Assembly: GCA_003446735.1 (NCBI GenBank)
Contig: DMCJ01000070.1
Coordinates: 1 to 18,688, forward strand
Length of the DNA stretch: 18,688 nt
Reading direction: 5' to 3'
DNA from: Lachnospiraceae bacterium
GTDB taxonomy: Bacteria; Bacillota; Clostridia; Lachnospirales; Lachnospiraceae
The notes beneath the pieces are model-generated. The model saw only the letters and a list, made by a program, of their open reading frames with translations, ran no database searches and was not told the DNA's origin. Below are positions 1 to 5,905 of the stretch, piece after piece. A program made the translations under genes and the position numbers. The number at the start of each line of letters is the position of its first letter. Position 1 is the stretch's first letter.

Positions 1-374
1 CCGAAAATCCGGCTTGGACATTCGCTAATTCCGATCAGAAAATGTGGGCATTTTCAGAGGAACATGTAGGCGATAAAATTTGGAGCGAGATTCTTCCGCG
101 ATTAAAATCCTTGGAAACGCAGACTTGGAATGAAATCCTGGTCAGGGATAAAAAGCAGAATCATTCGGTCGTTCTTGAAGACCTTAATAAGGCGGCACAG
201 GATAGATTGGCAGAAAGATATATTGAGGCCGAATCCTTGATCTCACTTCGTATTACCGGAAATCACAGATTGTATGGGTATATGACCGGTCGGGTTTTTA
301 ATGTCTTGTGGTATGATGATGATCACGGAGATAATGGGAAATGTGTGTGCAGATCTCGATTGAAACATACCTGA
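1..374 (+). CDS. 3' part of an uncharacterised gene (cut by window start)
   Basis: The reading frame is open from base 3 and ends at TGA 372-374. It continues upstream of the first ATG (42) as ENPAWTFANSDQK, so the gene very probably begins outside the window and ATG 42 is internal. The visible part is about 123 residues, soluble, without signal peptide or membrane segment. It is rich in charged residues and ends with a segment containing HRLYGYM, VFNVLWYDDDHGDN and a Cys-X-Cys (CVCRS). The pattern 'SLRITG-HRLYGY-VFNVLW-D-DHGDN' looks like a conserved C-terminal block of a small bacterial family, but I cannot name a function. It is followed within about 15 bases by the decayed LuxR-type gene, so the area may be accessory DNA. 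Confidence 0.55.
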   Translation, partial: ENPAWTFANSDQKMWAFSEEHVGDKIWSEILPRLKSLETQTWNEILVRDKKQNHSVVLEDLNKAAQDRLAERYIEAESLISLRITGNHRLYGYMTGRVFNVLWYDDDHGDNGKCVCRSRLKHT

Positions 375-387
375 TTTAAATCCGGTC

Positions 388-520
388 TTGATTATCCTAA
401 AGAAAAGCCATCCCCATTTGAGAGTATTATGTATGGCGGTCTTTTCACTTCTTTTACCGGTTCTTTCTCTGCTTCTTAAGCATAGCCGCAAATACAGAGC
501 ACGTTGCTCTCTGGGCCTCG
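388..520 (+). pseudogene. Out-of-frame N-terminal part of the LuxR-type membrane protein
   Basis: In frame 1 this stretch encodes a hydrophobic helix (MAVFSLLLPVLSLLL; ATG at 433) after a Lys/His-rich segment. Hydrophobicity ends near base 480, where the frame becomes Arg/Cys-rich nonsense. Frame 2 continues sensibly from about 479 as SIAANTEHVALWASMGR and joins the membrane and HTH protein that starts at ATG 521. The two frames therefore look like one gene with a +1 shift near CTT CTT AAG C (473-482). Neither 388 (TTG) nor 521 has a good ribosome binding site. A sequencing indel, a real decay mutation, or less likely a programmed +1 shift would all explain it. Confidence 0.45.
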
Positions 521-928
521 ATGGGAAGGATAGCCGATGTGGGCGTTACGGTATTTGTCGGCGGTCTGATCTACCTGACAGGTGTGTCATATATGACCGC
601 ATTTATTTCCGAACTCATTCTTCTTACAATCCTCATTGCACTGATGTTTTCGGAAAATCTGTTAAAAGAGGCACATACTGTTGCGACCGATACTGCCGGA
701 GCAGGCGATCGGACACCGGTTGAAAGGATAGACCCTGTGATCGAATATTCTTTGACACCCCGTGAGAAAGAAGTGTTTGAGATCCTTGTTTCCACAGAAA
801 AGAAGAATCAGGAGATCGCAGATGAGCTAGGTATTTCCAGAAGACAACTCCAAAATCATATTTCATCCATCTATAATAAAACCGGTGCGCAATCCCGTGC
901 CGGTCTTACCCAGTTGACCAAAAACTAA
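521..928 (+). CDS. LuxR-type HTH protein with membrane helices (probably N-terminally broken)
   Basis: This 135-residue product has two hydrophobic helices (about residues 7-22, VGVTVFVGGLIYLTG, and 28-43, FISELILLTILIALMF). A linker follows, then a C-terminal LuxR/GerE-type helix-turn-helix (about 76-135). The HTH shows YSLTPREKEVFEILV, the recognition region ADELGISRRQLQNHISSIYNK and a closing TGAQSRAGL. LuxR-type HTH domains bind DNA; coupling to membrane helices suggests a membrane-bound sensor-regulator, but no signal can be assigned. The ATG at 521 lacks a ribosome binding site, and coherent coding continues upstream in this frame to about 479 and then in frame 1. The intact protein was therefore probably longer, with at least one more helix. 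It lies upstream of the secreted DUF4214 protein and might once have regulated it, which is inference. Confidence 0.6.
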   Translation: MGRIADVGVTVFVGGLIYLTGVSYMTAFISELILLTILIALMFSENLLKEAHTVATDTAGAGDRTPVERIDPVIEYSLTPREKEVFEILVSTEKKNQEIADELGISRRQLQNHISSIYNKTGAQSRAGLTQLTKN

Positions 929-1050
929 TTTTATGCGCCCATTTTACGCGCTTTTGCACAAATGTGAAGTGTTGCGCAGATAAGTGACGTGGTAAAATCT
1001 TCCTGTGATCTGCCTCTAAGGGCAGCTCGTAAAGGAGGATAAAAATAATA

Positions 1051-2904
1051 ATGAGAAAAAAGAGAAATATATTGGAAAGACTGTGTATTGCTGTCGGGAT
1101 ATGCGTCTTTGCGCTGGGAACATTCCCGGTTTCGACCTGCGACGTTGGCGCTGCGGAGTATGAGGATGCAGAGTATGAGGATGAGCTTCTTGATACGGAA
1201 GACGCATTTTCCGGATTTAAGCTTACGGTTGGAGATAAAACACTGAGTCCGAGTCTGACAAGCGCATACGGGTGTACCTATGACCCGGGAGCACATACGC
1301 TGACCCTTAATTCGGCAAATATTTCGAGTGGAAGCAACAATATGTATGGGTCTAAGACAGGCATAGGCTATCAGGACTACGGAAGCAAGGGCGCGCTGAA
1401 GATAATACTTAACGGTGACTCGGTGATAACAAATGTAAGCGACGGCATGAACATCTGGTCATGCGGCAGCTTGATCTTTGACGGAACGGGTAGTCTTACC
1501 CTAAACCATACCGGTATAAACGACACCTTTTCTGCAGGACATTTGGAAATAAATAACGGAACATATATCATTAACTGCGAAAATGGGCATGGCATATATG
1601 TGTTTGATCAGGAACAGAGCAGTGATTACGGCGGCCGTCCGGAAACAGACGGGAATCTTAATATATCTGGCGGCAAGATAAGTTGTGCCTGTGGGTACAA
1701 ATGCATTACTTCCGGCGGAAATATTACCATATCCGGAGGAGAGATATCCTGTAAAACAGCAAAAGATAATAATGCAATTGAAGCCCAAAGTTTTAGTATG
1801 TCGGGTGGAAGCGTTTACGCAGAGTCTGATAGTGCCAACGGGATCAGGATTTCCCCGGGTAAAATAGTGATGTCGGGAAACACCGCCACAATACATTCCG
1901 TGACGAAAGCTAATTCCAATAAAAAAGCGTTATGGGCAGTCGGCGGATTTGAAATCGGCAGTGCATATACGATCACAAATCCTGCGGGTGCAGGCATTAG
2001 CAGCGACTCGGAATTCATTGCAGAGACACCGGGCGGAACAACGCCTGCGAAGGATGTGACCATAAAAGTAAAATCAGCATCGCCGGAAACGCCCTCATCA
2101 CCGGGAACGCCCTCATCGCCGGAAACGCCCTCATCACCGGGAACGTCTGCCGATCCCGCAGCAGCGCCGGATTCGGATGCGGTTAAGGCTTTTGTAAAGA
2201 GAATGTATACGGTAGCTCTTGACAGAGAAGCGGAGGAAGCGGGACTTAATGACTGGAGTGGCCAGCTCACATCACTTAAGGCTGATGGAGCCACACTTGC
2301 GAGAGGCTTTATATGCAGTGACGAATTCAAAGGGAAAAACTACGGGAATGGAGATTTCCTTAATAAGATGTATGGGACTTTCTTTGACAGAGAACCTGAT
2401 GAGGGAGGATTCAACAGCTGGATGGCTGAACTAAATGCCGGAACTCCAAGGGAAAAAGTATTGGCCGGGTTTGTTAATTCAAAGGAATTCGGTGCTCTAT
2501 GCGACAAATACGGTATTGCCAGAGGAACCATGGAGGATGACGGAAGCAATATTTATAATGCCGGAGTAAGAAATTTTGTATTAAGGAATTACACCCAGAC
2601 ACTTGGACGTAACGGAGAGACGGAAGGAATAGAATACTGGGCTCACAGAATAAATACGGGAGAGCTTACAATGAAGGAGGTTGCGATCAATTTCCTTCAC
2701 TCCGAAGAGTTTTTAAACAAGGGATTAAACAATGTCGAGTATGTTAAGGTGTTATACCGCACCTTCTTGGGACGAGAAGCCGACGAAGCAGGTCTTGCCG
2801 ATTGGACGGGACAGCTTGACAGAGGTGAGAAGACCCGTGACGAAATAGTTGCTGGATTCTCTGGTTCGCAGGAGTTTGCTGCTATAATGGCGCAATATCA
2901 ATAA
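1051..2904 (+). CDS. Secreted beta-helix-like protein with four DUF4214 repeats
   Basis: This is a 617-residue exported protein. The start is set by AAAGGAGG at 1031-1038, 12 bases before the ATG. Residues 1-35 form a signal peptide (MRKKRN, then a hydrophobic core LCIAVGICVFALGTF and an Ala-rich cleavage region), followed by an acidic stretch. Residues about 50-340 contain repeated short strands with SGG turns (NISGGKISC, TISGGEISC, SMSGGSVYA), as in parallel beta-helix or carbohydrate-binding domains. A Pro/Ser/Thr linker (about 345-365) leads to four DUF4214-type units near residues 380, 438, 511 and 567. These units carry LDREAEEAGLNDW, FDREPDEGGFNSW, LGRNGETEGIEYW and LGREADEAGLADW, and each ends in a F-S-EF motif. 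DUF4214 occurs in cell-surface and extracellular proteins; its role is not established. A surface or polysaccharide-associated function is likely. A poor promoter-like pair (TTGCGC 972-977, TAAAAT 993-998, 15-bp spacer) lies upstream, and a strong terminator follows. Confidence 0.85.
   Translation: MRKKRNILERLCIAVGICVFALGTFPVSTCDVGAAEYEDAEYEDELLDTEDAFSGFKLTVGDKTLSPSLTSAYGCTYDPGAHTLTLNSANISSGSNNMYGSKTGIGYQDYGSKGALKIILNGDSVITNVSDGMNIWSCGSLIFDGTGSLTLNHTGINDTFSAGHLEINNGTYIINCENGHGIYVFDQEQSSDYGGRPETDGNLNISGGKISCACGYKCITSGGNITISGGEISCKTAKDNNAIEAQSFSMSGGSVYAESDSANGIRISPGKIVMSGNTATIHSVTKANSNKKALWAVGGFEIGSAYTITNPAGAGISSDSEFIAETPGGTTPAKDVTIKVKSASPETPSSPGTPSSPETPSSPGTSADPAAAPDSDAVKAFVKRMYTVALDREAEEAGLNDWSGQLTSLKADGATLARGFICSDEFKGKNYGNGDFLNKMYGTFFDREPDEGGFNSWMAELNAGTPREKVLAGFVNSKEFGALCDKYGIARGTMEDDGSNIYNAGVRNFVLRNYTQTLGRNGETEGIEYWAHRINTGELTMKEVAINFLHSEEFLNKGLNNVEYVKVLYRTFLGREADEAGLADWTGQLDRGEKTRDEIVAGFSGSQEFAAIMAQYQ
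2083..2145 (+). repeat. 18-bp tandem repeat coding for a PETPSS/PGTPSS linker
   Basis: There are three and a half copies of an 18-bp unit (2083-2100, 2101-2118, 2119-2136, 2137-2145). The copies alternate CCGGAA and CCGGGA, each followed by ACGCCCTCATC plus A or G. The units are in frame and encode alternating PETPSS and PGTPSS, a flexible and possibly glycosylated linker between the beta-helix-like half and the DUF4214 half. Such repeats can change length by replication slippage without breaking the frame. Confidence 0.85.
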
Positions 2905-2938
2905 CGATACCGGACCAGGCAACGTGTCACCTTATAAA

Positions 2939-2968
2939 CGCCCGACTTTACGGAGTCGGGCGTTTTTG
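2939..2968 (+). terminator. Rho-independent terminator of the DUF4214 gene
   Basis: Perfect 9-bp GC-rich arms (CGCCCGACT at 2939-2947 and AGTCGGGCG at 2954-2962) enclose a 6-base loop and are followed at once by TTTTTGTT. It lies 35 bases after the stop codon of the secreted protein gene and is a textbook intrinsic terminator. Confidence 0.92.
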
Positions 2969-2975
2969 TTATAAT
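2947..2975 (+). promoter_or_regulatory. Candidate sigma-A promoter overlapping the terminator, in front of the DUF975 remnant and hisD
   Basis: A consensus -10 TATAAT lies at 2970-2975, directly after the terminator T-run. Seventeen bases upstream is TTTACG (2947-2952), a 4/6 match to the -35, placed mainly in the terminator loop. The expected start near 2982 precedes a good ribosome binding site (GGGAGG, 2988-2993) for ATG 3001. It is the only good promoter between the terminator and hisD, so it probably drives hisD and the CobW-like gene. Confidence 0.6.
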
Positions 2976-3000
2976 GCAGTTATGTTTGGGAGGAATAGAA

Positions 3001-3181
3001 ATGAACTGGACAAGGGGAGAACTTAAGGATAACGCAAATATACTTTTAGCCGCAGGCGCAGATGCCGCCGCAGGGCTATCCCATGCCGCAGGCCGGACCC
3101 GCCGAGCCTCCACATCCTACAGCCGCAGAGCAGAATGCGGTTACGGAAATGCCGGTGTATGATCCGGGAGAAAACATTTGA
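3001..3181 (+). pseudogene. Remnant of a DUF975-like membrane protein gene with the centre deleted
   Basis: ATG 3001, with the ribosome binding site GGGAGG, starts MNWTRGELKDNANILL, which resembles the conserved amino terminus of DUF975-family integral membrane proteins of Clostridia. After about 17 residues the sequence jumps. From 3050 a different frame encodes a Pro/Gln-rich tail (PQAQMPPQGYPMPQAGPAEP, later AVTEMPVYDPGENI) ending at TGA 3179-3181, the kind of low-complexity tail seen at the C-terminus of such proteins. The start frame itself runs on in Ala/Arg-rich nonsense to a stop at 3160-3162. The simplest reading is a large internal, frame-breaking deletion that removed all membrane helices and left the two ends. 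The family assignment rests on a short N-terminal match and is tentative. The remnant now acts as a leader for hisD, which starts 22 bases later. Confidence 0.5.
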
Positions 3182-3203
3182 TACAGGAAATACAGGAGGA
3201 ATC

Positions 3204-4466
3204 ATGAAATATTATAAACAGGCAACGGACAAAAAGCAGGTGCGGGATAAAGAAGCACAGCAGATCGTCGAAAATATAATCGATAATGTAAGAGAAAGAG
3301 GAGATGCGGAATTAAAGGACCTTGCAGCAAGATTCGACAAGGTTGAGTTAGATAAGATCCGCGTTACGAAAGAAGAGATACAGGCCGCATACGATAAGGT
3401 TGATCCCAAAGTTGTAGAGGCTTTTAAGAAGGCTTCGGCTCAGATCAGATTCTATGCGGAAAAACAGAAAGAGTGCCTTATTCCGCTTGATACGGATTCA
3501 CCTATTGAAGGTGTCAGATTGGGACACAGGATAATACCGGTCGAGGCGGCAGGTCTCTATGTTCCCGGAGGAAGATATCCGCTTCCGAGTACGGCGCTGA
3601 TGTTAGGGATCCCCGCAAAGGTAGCAGGAGTAAAAAGGGTAGTTGCATGCTCCCCTGCCAATAAGGATTTCGGCGGGATTCACCCTGCGACTTTGGTAGC
3701 GCTTGATATCGCCGGAGTAGATGAGGTCTATACCGTGGGCGGAGCCCAGGCTATCGCCGCTATGGCATATGGAACGGAAAGCATTGCACCCGTTGATCTT
3801 ATCGCCGGACCCGGTAACAGATTCGTTACCGAAGCAAAGCGTCAGGTAATGGGAACGGTCGGGATAGATTCTCTTGCAGGACCAAGCGAGATGTGTGTTC
3901 TTGCCGATAAAAGCGCAAAGGCCGAATACCTTGCGGCTGATCTTCTTGCGCAGAGCGAACACGATGTATTTTCCAAATCGGTGCTTATCACAACCGACGA
4001 GGCAGGCGTTCCCGCGATCCTTGATAAGATGAAGGAATATGCAAAGGATATGAGCACGGGCGAGCTTGCCCTTAAGAGCTTTGAGGATAACGGTTCGGTG
4101 ATCATCGCCGATTCTTATGAAGAGATGGCTGAGCTTGCGAACAAAGAGGCAAGTGAGCACTTACAGGTATATACGGAAAATGCGAAGGAGTTTTCCGAAA
4201 AGCTTTCGCAGTTCGGTTCAATGTTCATAGGTGAGTATTCACCTGTTCCGCTCGGTGATTACTGCTCGGGTACCAATCACACGCTTCCGACCATGGGAAC
4301 GGCAAGATTTTCAAACGGTGTCTGGGTAGGTACGTTTACGAAGGTTTCATTCGTTCAGCAGATCAGTAAGGAAGGACTTGAAAAGCTTTCCGAAACATGC
4401 CTTACGATGGCGGAAACCGAGGGACTTGACGGACATGGTCTTACCGTAAAGGTGCGCTTAAAATAA
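3204..4466 (+). CDS. hisD: Histidinol dehydrogenase family protein
   Basis: The product is 420 residues, the usual HisD length. The start at ATG 3204 is fixed by AGGAGG (3194-3199); an upstream in-frame extension lacks such support. HisD is a zinc-dependent, NAD-linked enzyme that oxidises L-histidinol to histidine in two steps. Family motifs are present in order: GLYVPGGRYPLPST, VGGAQAIAAMAYGTE, GPGNRFVTEAKRQV, AGPSEM, LLAQSEHDV (the Gln and His that bind zinc), ASEHLQV (the catalytic Glu-His pair), GDYCSGTNHTLP (Asp zinc ligand) and EGLDGH near the C-terminus (His zinc ligand). Substitutions such as GPGN-R-FV and the FSNGVWVGTF segment recall HisD-like dehydrogenases of other substrates, for example sulfopropanediol dehydrogenases, so the substrate is not certain. 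No other his gene is in the window. The CobW-like gene follows directly. Confidence 0.85.
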   Translation: MKYYKQATDKKQVRDKEAQQIVENIIDNVRERGDAELKDLAARFDKVELDKIRVTKEEIQAAYDKVDPKVVEAFKKASAQIRFYAEKQKECLIPLDTDSPIEGVRLGHRIIPVEAAGLYVPGGRYPLPSTALMLGIPAKVAGVKRVVACSPANKDFGGIHPATLVALDIAGVDEVYTVGGAQAIAAMAYGTESIAPVDLIAGPGNRFVTEAKRQVMGTVGIDSLAGPSEMCVLADKSAKAEYLAADLLAQSEHDVFSKSVLITTDEAGVPAILDKMKEYAKDMSTGELALKSFEDNGSVIIADSYEEMAELANKEASEHLQVYTENAKEFSEKLSQFGSMFIGEYSPVPLGDYCSGTNHTLPTMGTARFSNGVWVGTFTKVSFVQQISKEGLEKLSETCLTMAETEGLDGHGLTVKVRLK

Positions 4467-5396
4467 ATGATACATGCAGATCTTATAACCGGTTTTCTGG
4501 GAGCCGGAAAGACTACTTTTTTAACTGAATATGCGACATATTTTTCAAGGCAGGGACTTCGCGTCGCGGTCATAGTAAATGACCACGGCGCGATCAATGT
4601 CGACAGGATATTTTTAGAAGAAGCATTAAAGGATTCCTGTCATTTGGAGATGGTCATAGGCGGTGACAGGGATTGTTCCATGAGGAGGCTTAAGACCAAG
4701 CTCATCGCGATGGGAATGGAAAAATATGATCGGGTAATAGTTGAGCCTTCGGGAGTTTTTGATGCGGAGGATTTTTTTGACCTTTTATACGATGAGCCGT
4801 TAGAAAGGTGGTATGAACCGGGAAGCGTCGTTGCTATCGTCGATTCAAAGATGGAAAGGGATGTTTCCGAAGAAACAGGCTATCTTATAGCAAGCCAGGT
4901 GTCAAAAGCGGGCGTGGTCATATTAAGTAAATCCGACGATGGAAAAGAAGAGAGAGAAAAAGCCGACACGCTTTCGTTCATAAATGATCAGATGGAGCGC
5001 TTCGGATGTAAGAGAAAGATAGAAGACTGCTTTATCTGGAAGCGCGGAAAGATATCGGATGAAGAATTTAAGGCGATATCATTAAGCGGGTATAAATCCG
5101 ATGATATGATAAGGCTTCCGATAAGCGAGGGAAGCGGATTTGACACTCTCTTTTATTTTAATCCCGGCAAAACGAGAGCCGAGATAAAAGAGATCATAAC
5201 AAGGTTGTTTGATGATCCTGATGCAGGGAAGATCCACAGGATAAAGGGCTTTGTCAAAGAAGATACCGGATGGTGTGAGGTAAATGCCGTAAACGGAAAT
5301 ATTTCAATAAAGCCTTCCGGGACCGGCCAGGATCTTTTTATTGTGATAGGGGAAAATCTAAAGAAGGATCTTGTTGGTCGTTTGTTTGATAAGTAG
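4467..5396 (+). CDS. COG0523/CobW-like P-loop GTPase with altered metal motif
   Basis: This 309-residue protein begins immediately after the hisD stop (TAA then ATG, no gap), implying translational coupling. The Walker A loop is GFLGAGKTT (residues 9-17) and the Asp-Glu region is YDRVIVEPSG. The guanine-specificity position reads LSKSD instead of NKxD. COG0523 proteins are G3E-family GTPases that deliver metals such as zinc, cobalt or iron. Their hallmark is CxCC in 'NGCICC'; here the equivalent stretch is GGDRDCSMRRL, so the first two cysteines are aspartates and only one remains. Metal preference is therefore likely to differ from the classical family. HisD needs zinc, so a metallochaperone role for it is an attractive but unproven inference. 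The last nine codons plus stop fall in the upstream copy of the 27-bp repeat flanking the hip module; the downstream copy suggests that an earlier form ended DLVDRLFDKQEGK. Confidence 0.8.
   Translation: MIHADLITGFLGAGKTTFLTEYATYFSRQGLRVAVIVNDHGAINVDRIFLEEALKDSCHLEMVIGGDRDCSMRRLKTKLIAMGMEKYDRVIVEPSGVFDAEDFFDLLYDEPLERWYEPGSVVAIVDSKMERDVSEETGYLIASQVSKAGVVILSKSDDGKEEREKADTLSFINDQMERFGCKRKIEDCFIWKRGKISDEEFKAISLSGYKSDDMIRLPISEGSGFDTLFYFNPGKTRAEIKEIITRLFDDPDAGKIHRIKGFVKEDTGWCEVNAVNGNISIKPSGTGQDLFIVIGENLKKDLVGRLFDK
5367..5393 (+). repeat. Upstream 27-bp direct repeat flanking the hipBA module
   Basis: These 27 bases (starting GATCTTGTTGG, ending TTTGATAAG) encode the last nine residues of the CobW-like protein (DLVGRLFDK), followed by TAG. 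They match 6606-6632 at 26 of 27 positions, the only difference being G versus A at the eleventh base. The two copies bracket hipB and the hipA remnant. Confidence 0.85.
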
Positions 5397-5400
5397 TAGA

Positions 5401-5449
5401 TGTTAATTATTATTGACACTTTATCACGATGTGTCTATAATAATTGACA
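5401..5449. promoter_or_regulatory. 49-bp dyad over the hipB promoter, candidate HipB operator
   Basis: The arms 5401-5419 and 5431-5449 are inverted repeats matching at 17 of 19 positions, separated by 11 bases. The left arm contains the -35 and the right arm contains the -10, so a bound dimer pair would block RNA polymerase directly. HipB-type antitoxins repress their own operons through palindromic sites, so this is the expected autoregulatory operator, although it is AT-rich and unlike the E. coli hip operator. Confidence 0.7.
5413..5441 (+). promoter_or_regulatory. Consensus sigma-A promoter of hipB
   Basis: TTGACA (5413-5418) and TATAAT (5436-5441) are both perfect consensus hexamers with the optimal 17-bp spacer. 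Transcription should start near 5448, only about 12 bases before ATG 5461, leaving room for little more than the ribosome binding site AGAGGTG (5450-5456). Confidence 0.88.
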
Positions 5450-5460
5450 AGAGGTGAATT

Positions 5461-5781
5461 ATGTCCGGTCAAACAAGGAAAGTAGCCATACTTCCCCAAA
5501 CAGAAAAAAGAATGCAGACTATGGGCGAACAGATCCGTCTTGCCAGACTGAGAAGGAAACTGTCGGCTTCTTTAGTGGCGGAACGAGCCGGGATAAGCAG
5601 ACAGACCCTATGGAAGGTTGAGAAGGGAGATCCCGGAGTAGCCATGGGTATTTATGCCAAGGTTTTAAACGGGATAGGCCTCGGGAATGATATTCTTCTG
5701 TTGGCAAAAGATGATGAGTTAGGACATTTGCTACAGGACGCCGAACTCTTAAACAAAGGTAAAAGGGATGAAGACGTTTGA
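5461..5781 (+). CDS. hipB: HipB-like antitoxin, XRE-family HTH protein
   Basis: The product is 106 residues with an XRE/Cro-C1 type helix-turn-helix at about 20-80. Helices 2-3 read SASLVAERAGISRQTLWKVEKG, followed by MGIYAKVLNGIGLGNDILLL. HipB antitoxins neutralise a HipA Ser/Thr kinase and repress the operon by binding promoter palindromes; the dyad at 5401-5449 fits that role. The start is supported by AGAGGTG 5 bases upstream. The 3' end overlaps by 14 bases the N-terminal remnant of hipA (ATG 5768), the usual tight coupling of antitoxin and toxin. The gene itself looks intact although its partner is not. Confidence 0.8.
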   Translation: MSGQTRKVAILPQTEKRMQTMGEQIRLARLRRKLSASLVAERAGISRQTLWKVEKGDPGVAMGIYAKVLNGIGLGNDILLLAKDDELGHLLQDAELLNKGKRDEDV

Positions 5782-5905
5782 GATTCATGCGGGATTCTTA
5801 GATGAGCCTGTTAAGATTGGATACATTCATATAGATAATGCCAGAGGAAAAGTGGTTCAAAGATCTTATCGCTCCGGGATCTTCGCTGGGTGGAGCCAGG
5901 CCTAA
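5768..5905 (+). pseudogene. hipA: N-terminal remnant of hipA
   Basis: ATG 5768 overlaps the hipB stop and begins MKTFEIHAGFLDEPVKIGYI, then HIDNARGK. This is the expected first strand pair of the N-terminal subdomain of HipA-family kinases. After about 28 residues coherent sequence ends and the frame closes at TAA 5903-5905. HipA sequence resumes in the neighbouring frame at about 5839. The joint (CCAGAGGAAAAG) can be read as the end of the N-terminal piece (ARGK) or as the start of the next piece (PEEK). This suggests a deletion between two short matching sequences that removed on the order of 100-150 codons and shifted the frame. Confidence 0.6.

Noticed and set aside
482..723. Continuation of the frame-1 open frame to base 723 as part of a 111-residue protein
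   Set aside because: Beyond about 480 the translation is Arg/Cys-rich and unlike a protein, while frame 2 over the same bases encodes membrane helices and a LuxR-type HTH.
2083..2145. Short regular repeats suggesting a CRISPR array
   Set aside because: The units are contiguous 18-mers without spacers and encode an in-frame PETPSS/PGTPSS linker inside a long coding sequence.
1815..2330. A 171-codon open frame on the minus strand within the DUF4214 gene
   Set aside because: It overlaps the strongly supported secreted protein gene and its composition mirrors the antisense of the Pro/Ser/Thr linker and repeats.
3603..4160. A 185-codon open frame on the minus strand within hisD
   Set aside because: It lies wholly inside hisD, whose motifs are complete, and it has no recognisable domain or ribosome binding site; it is an antisense shadow.
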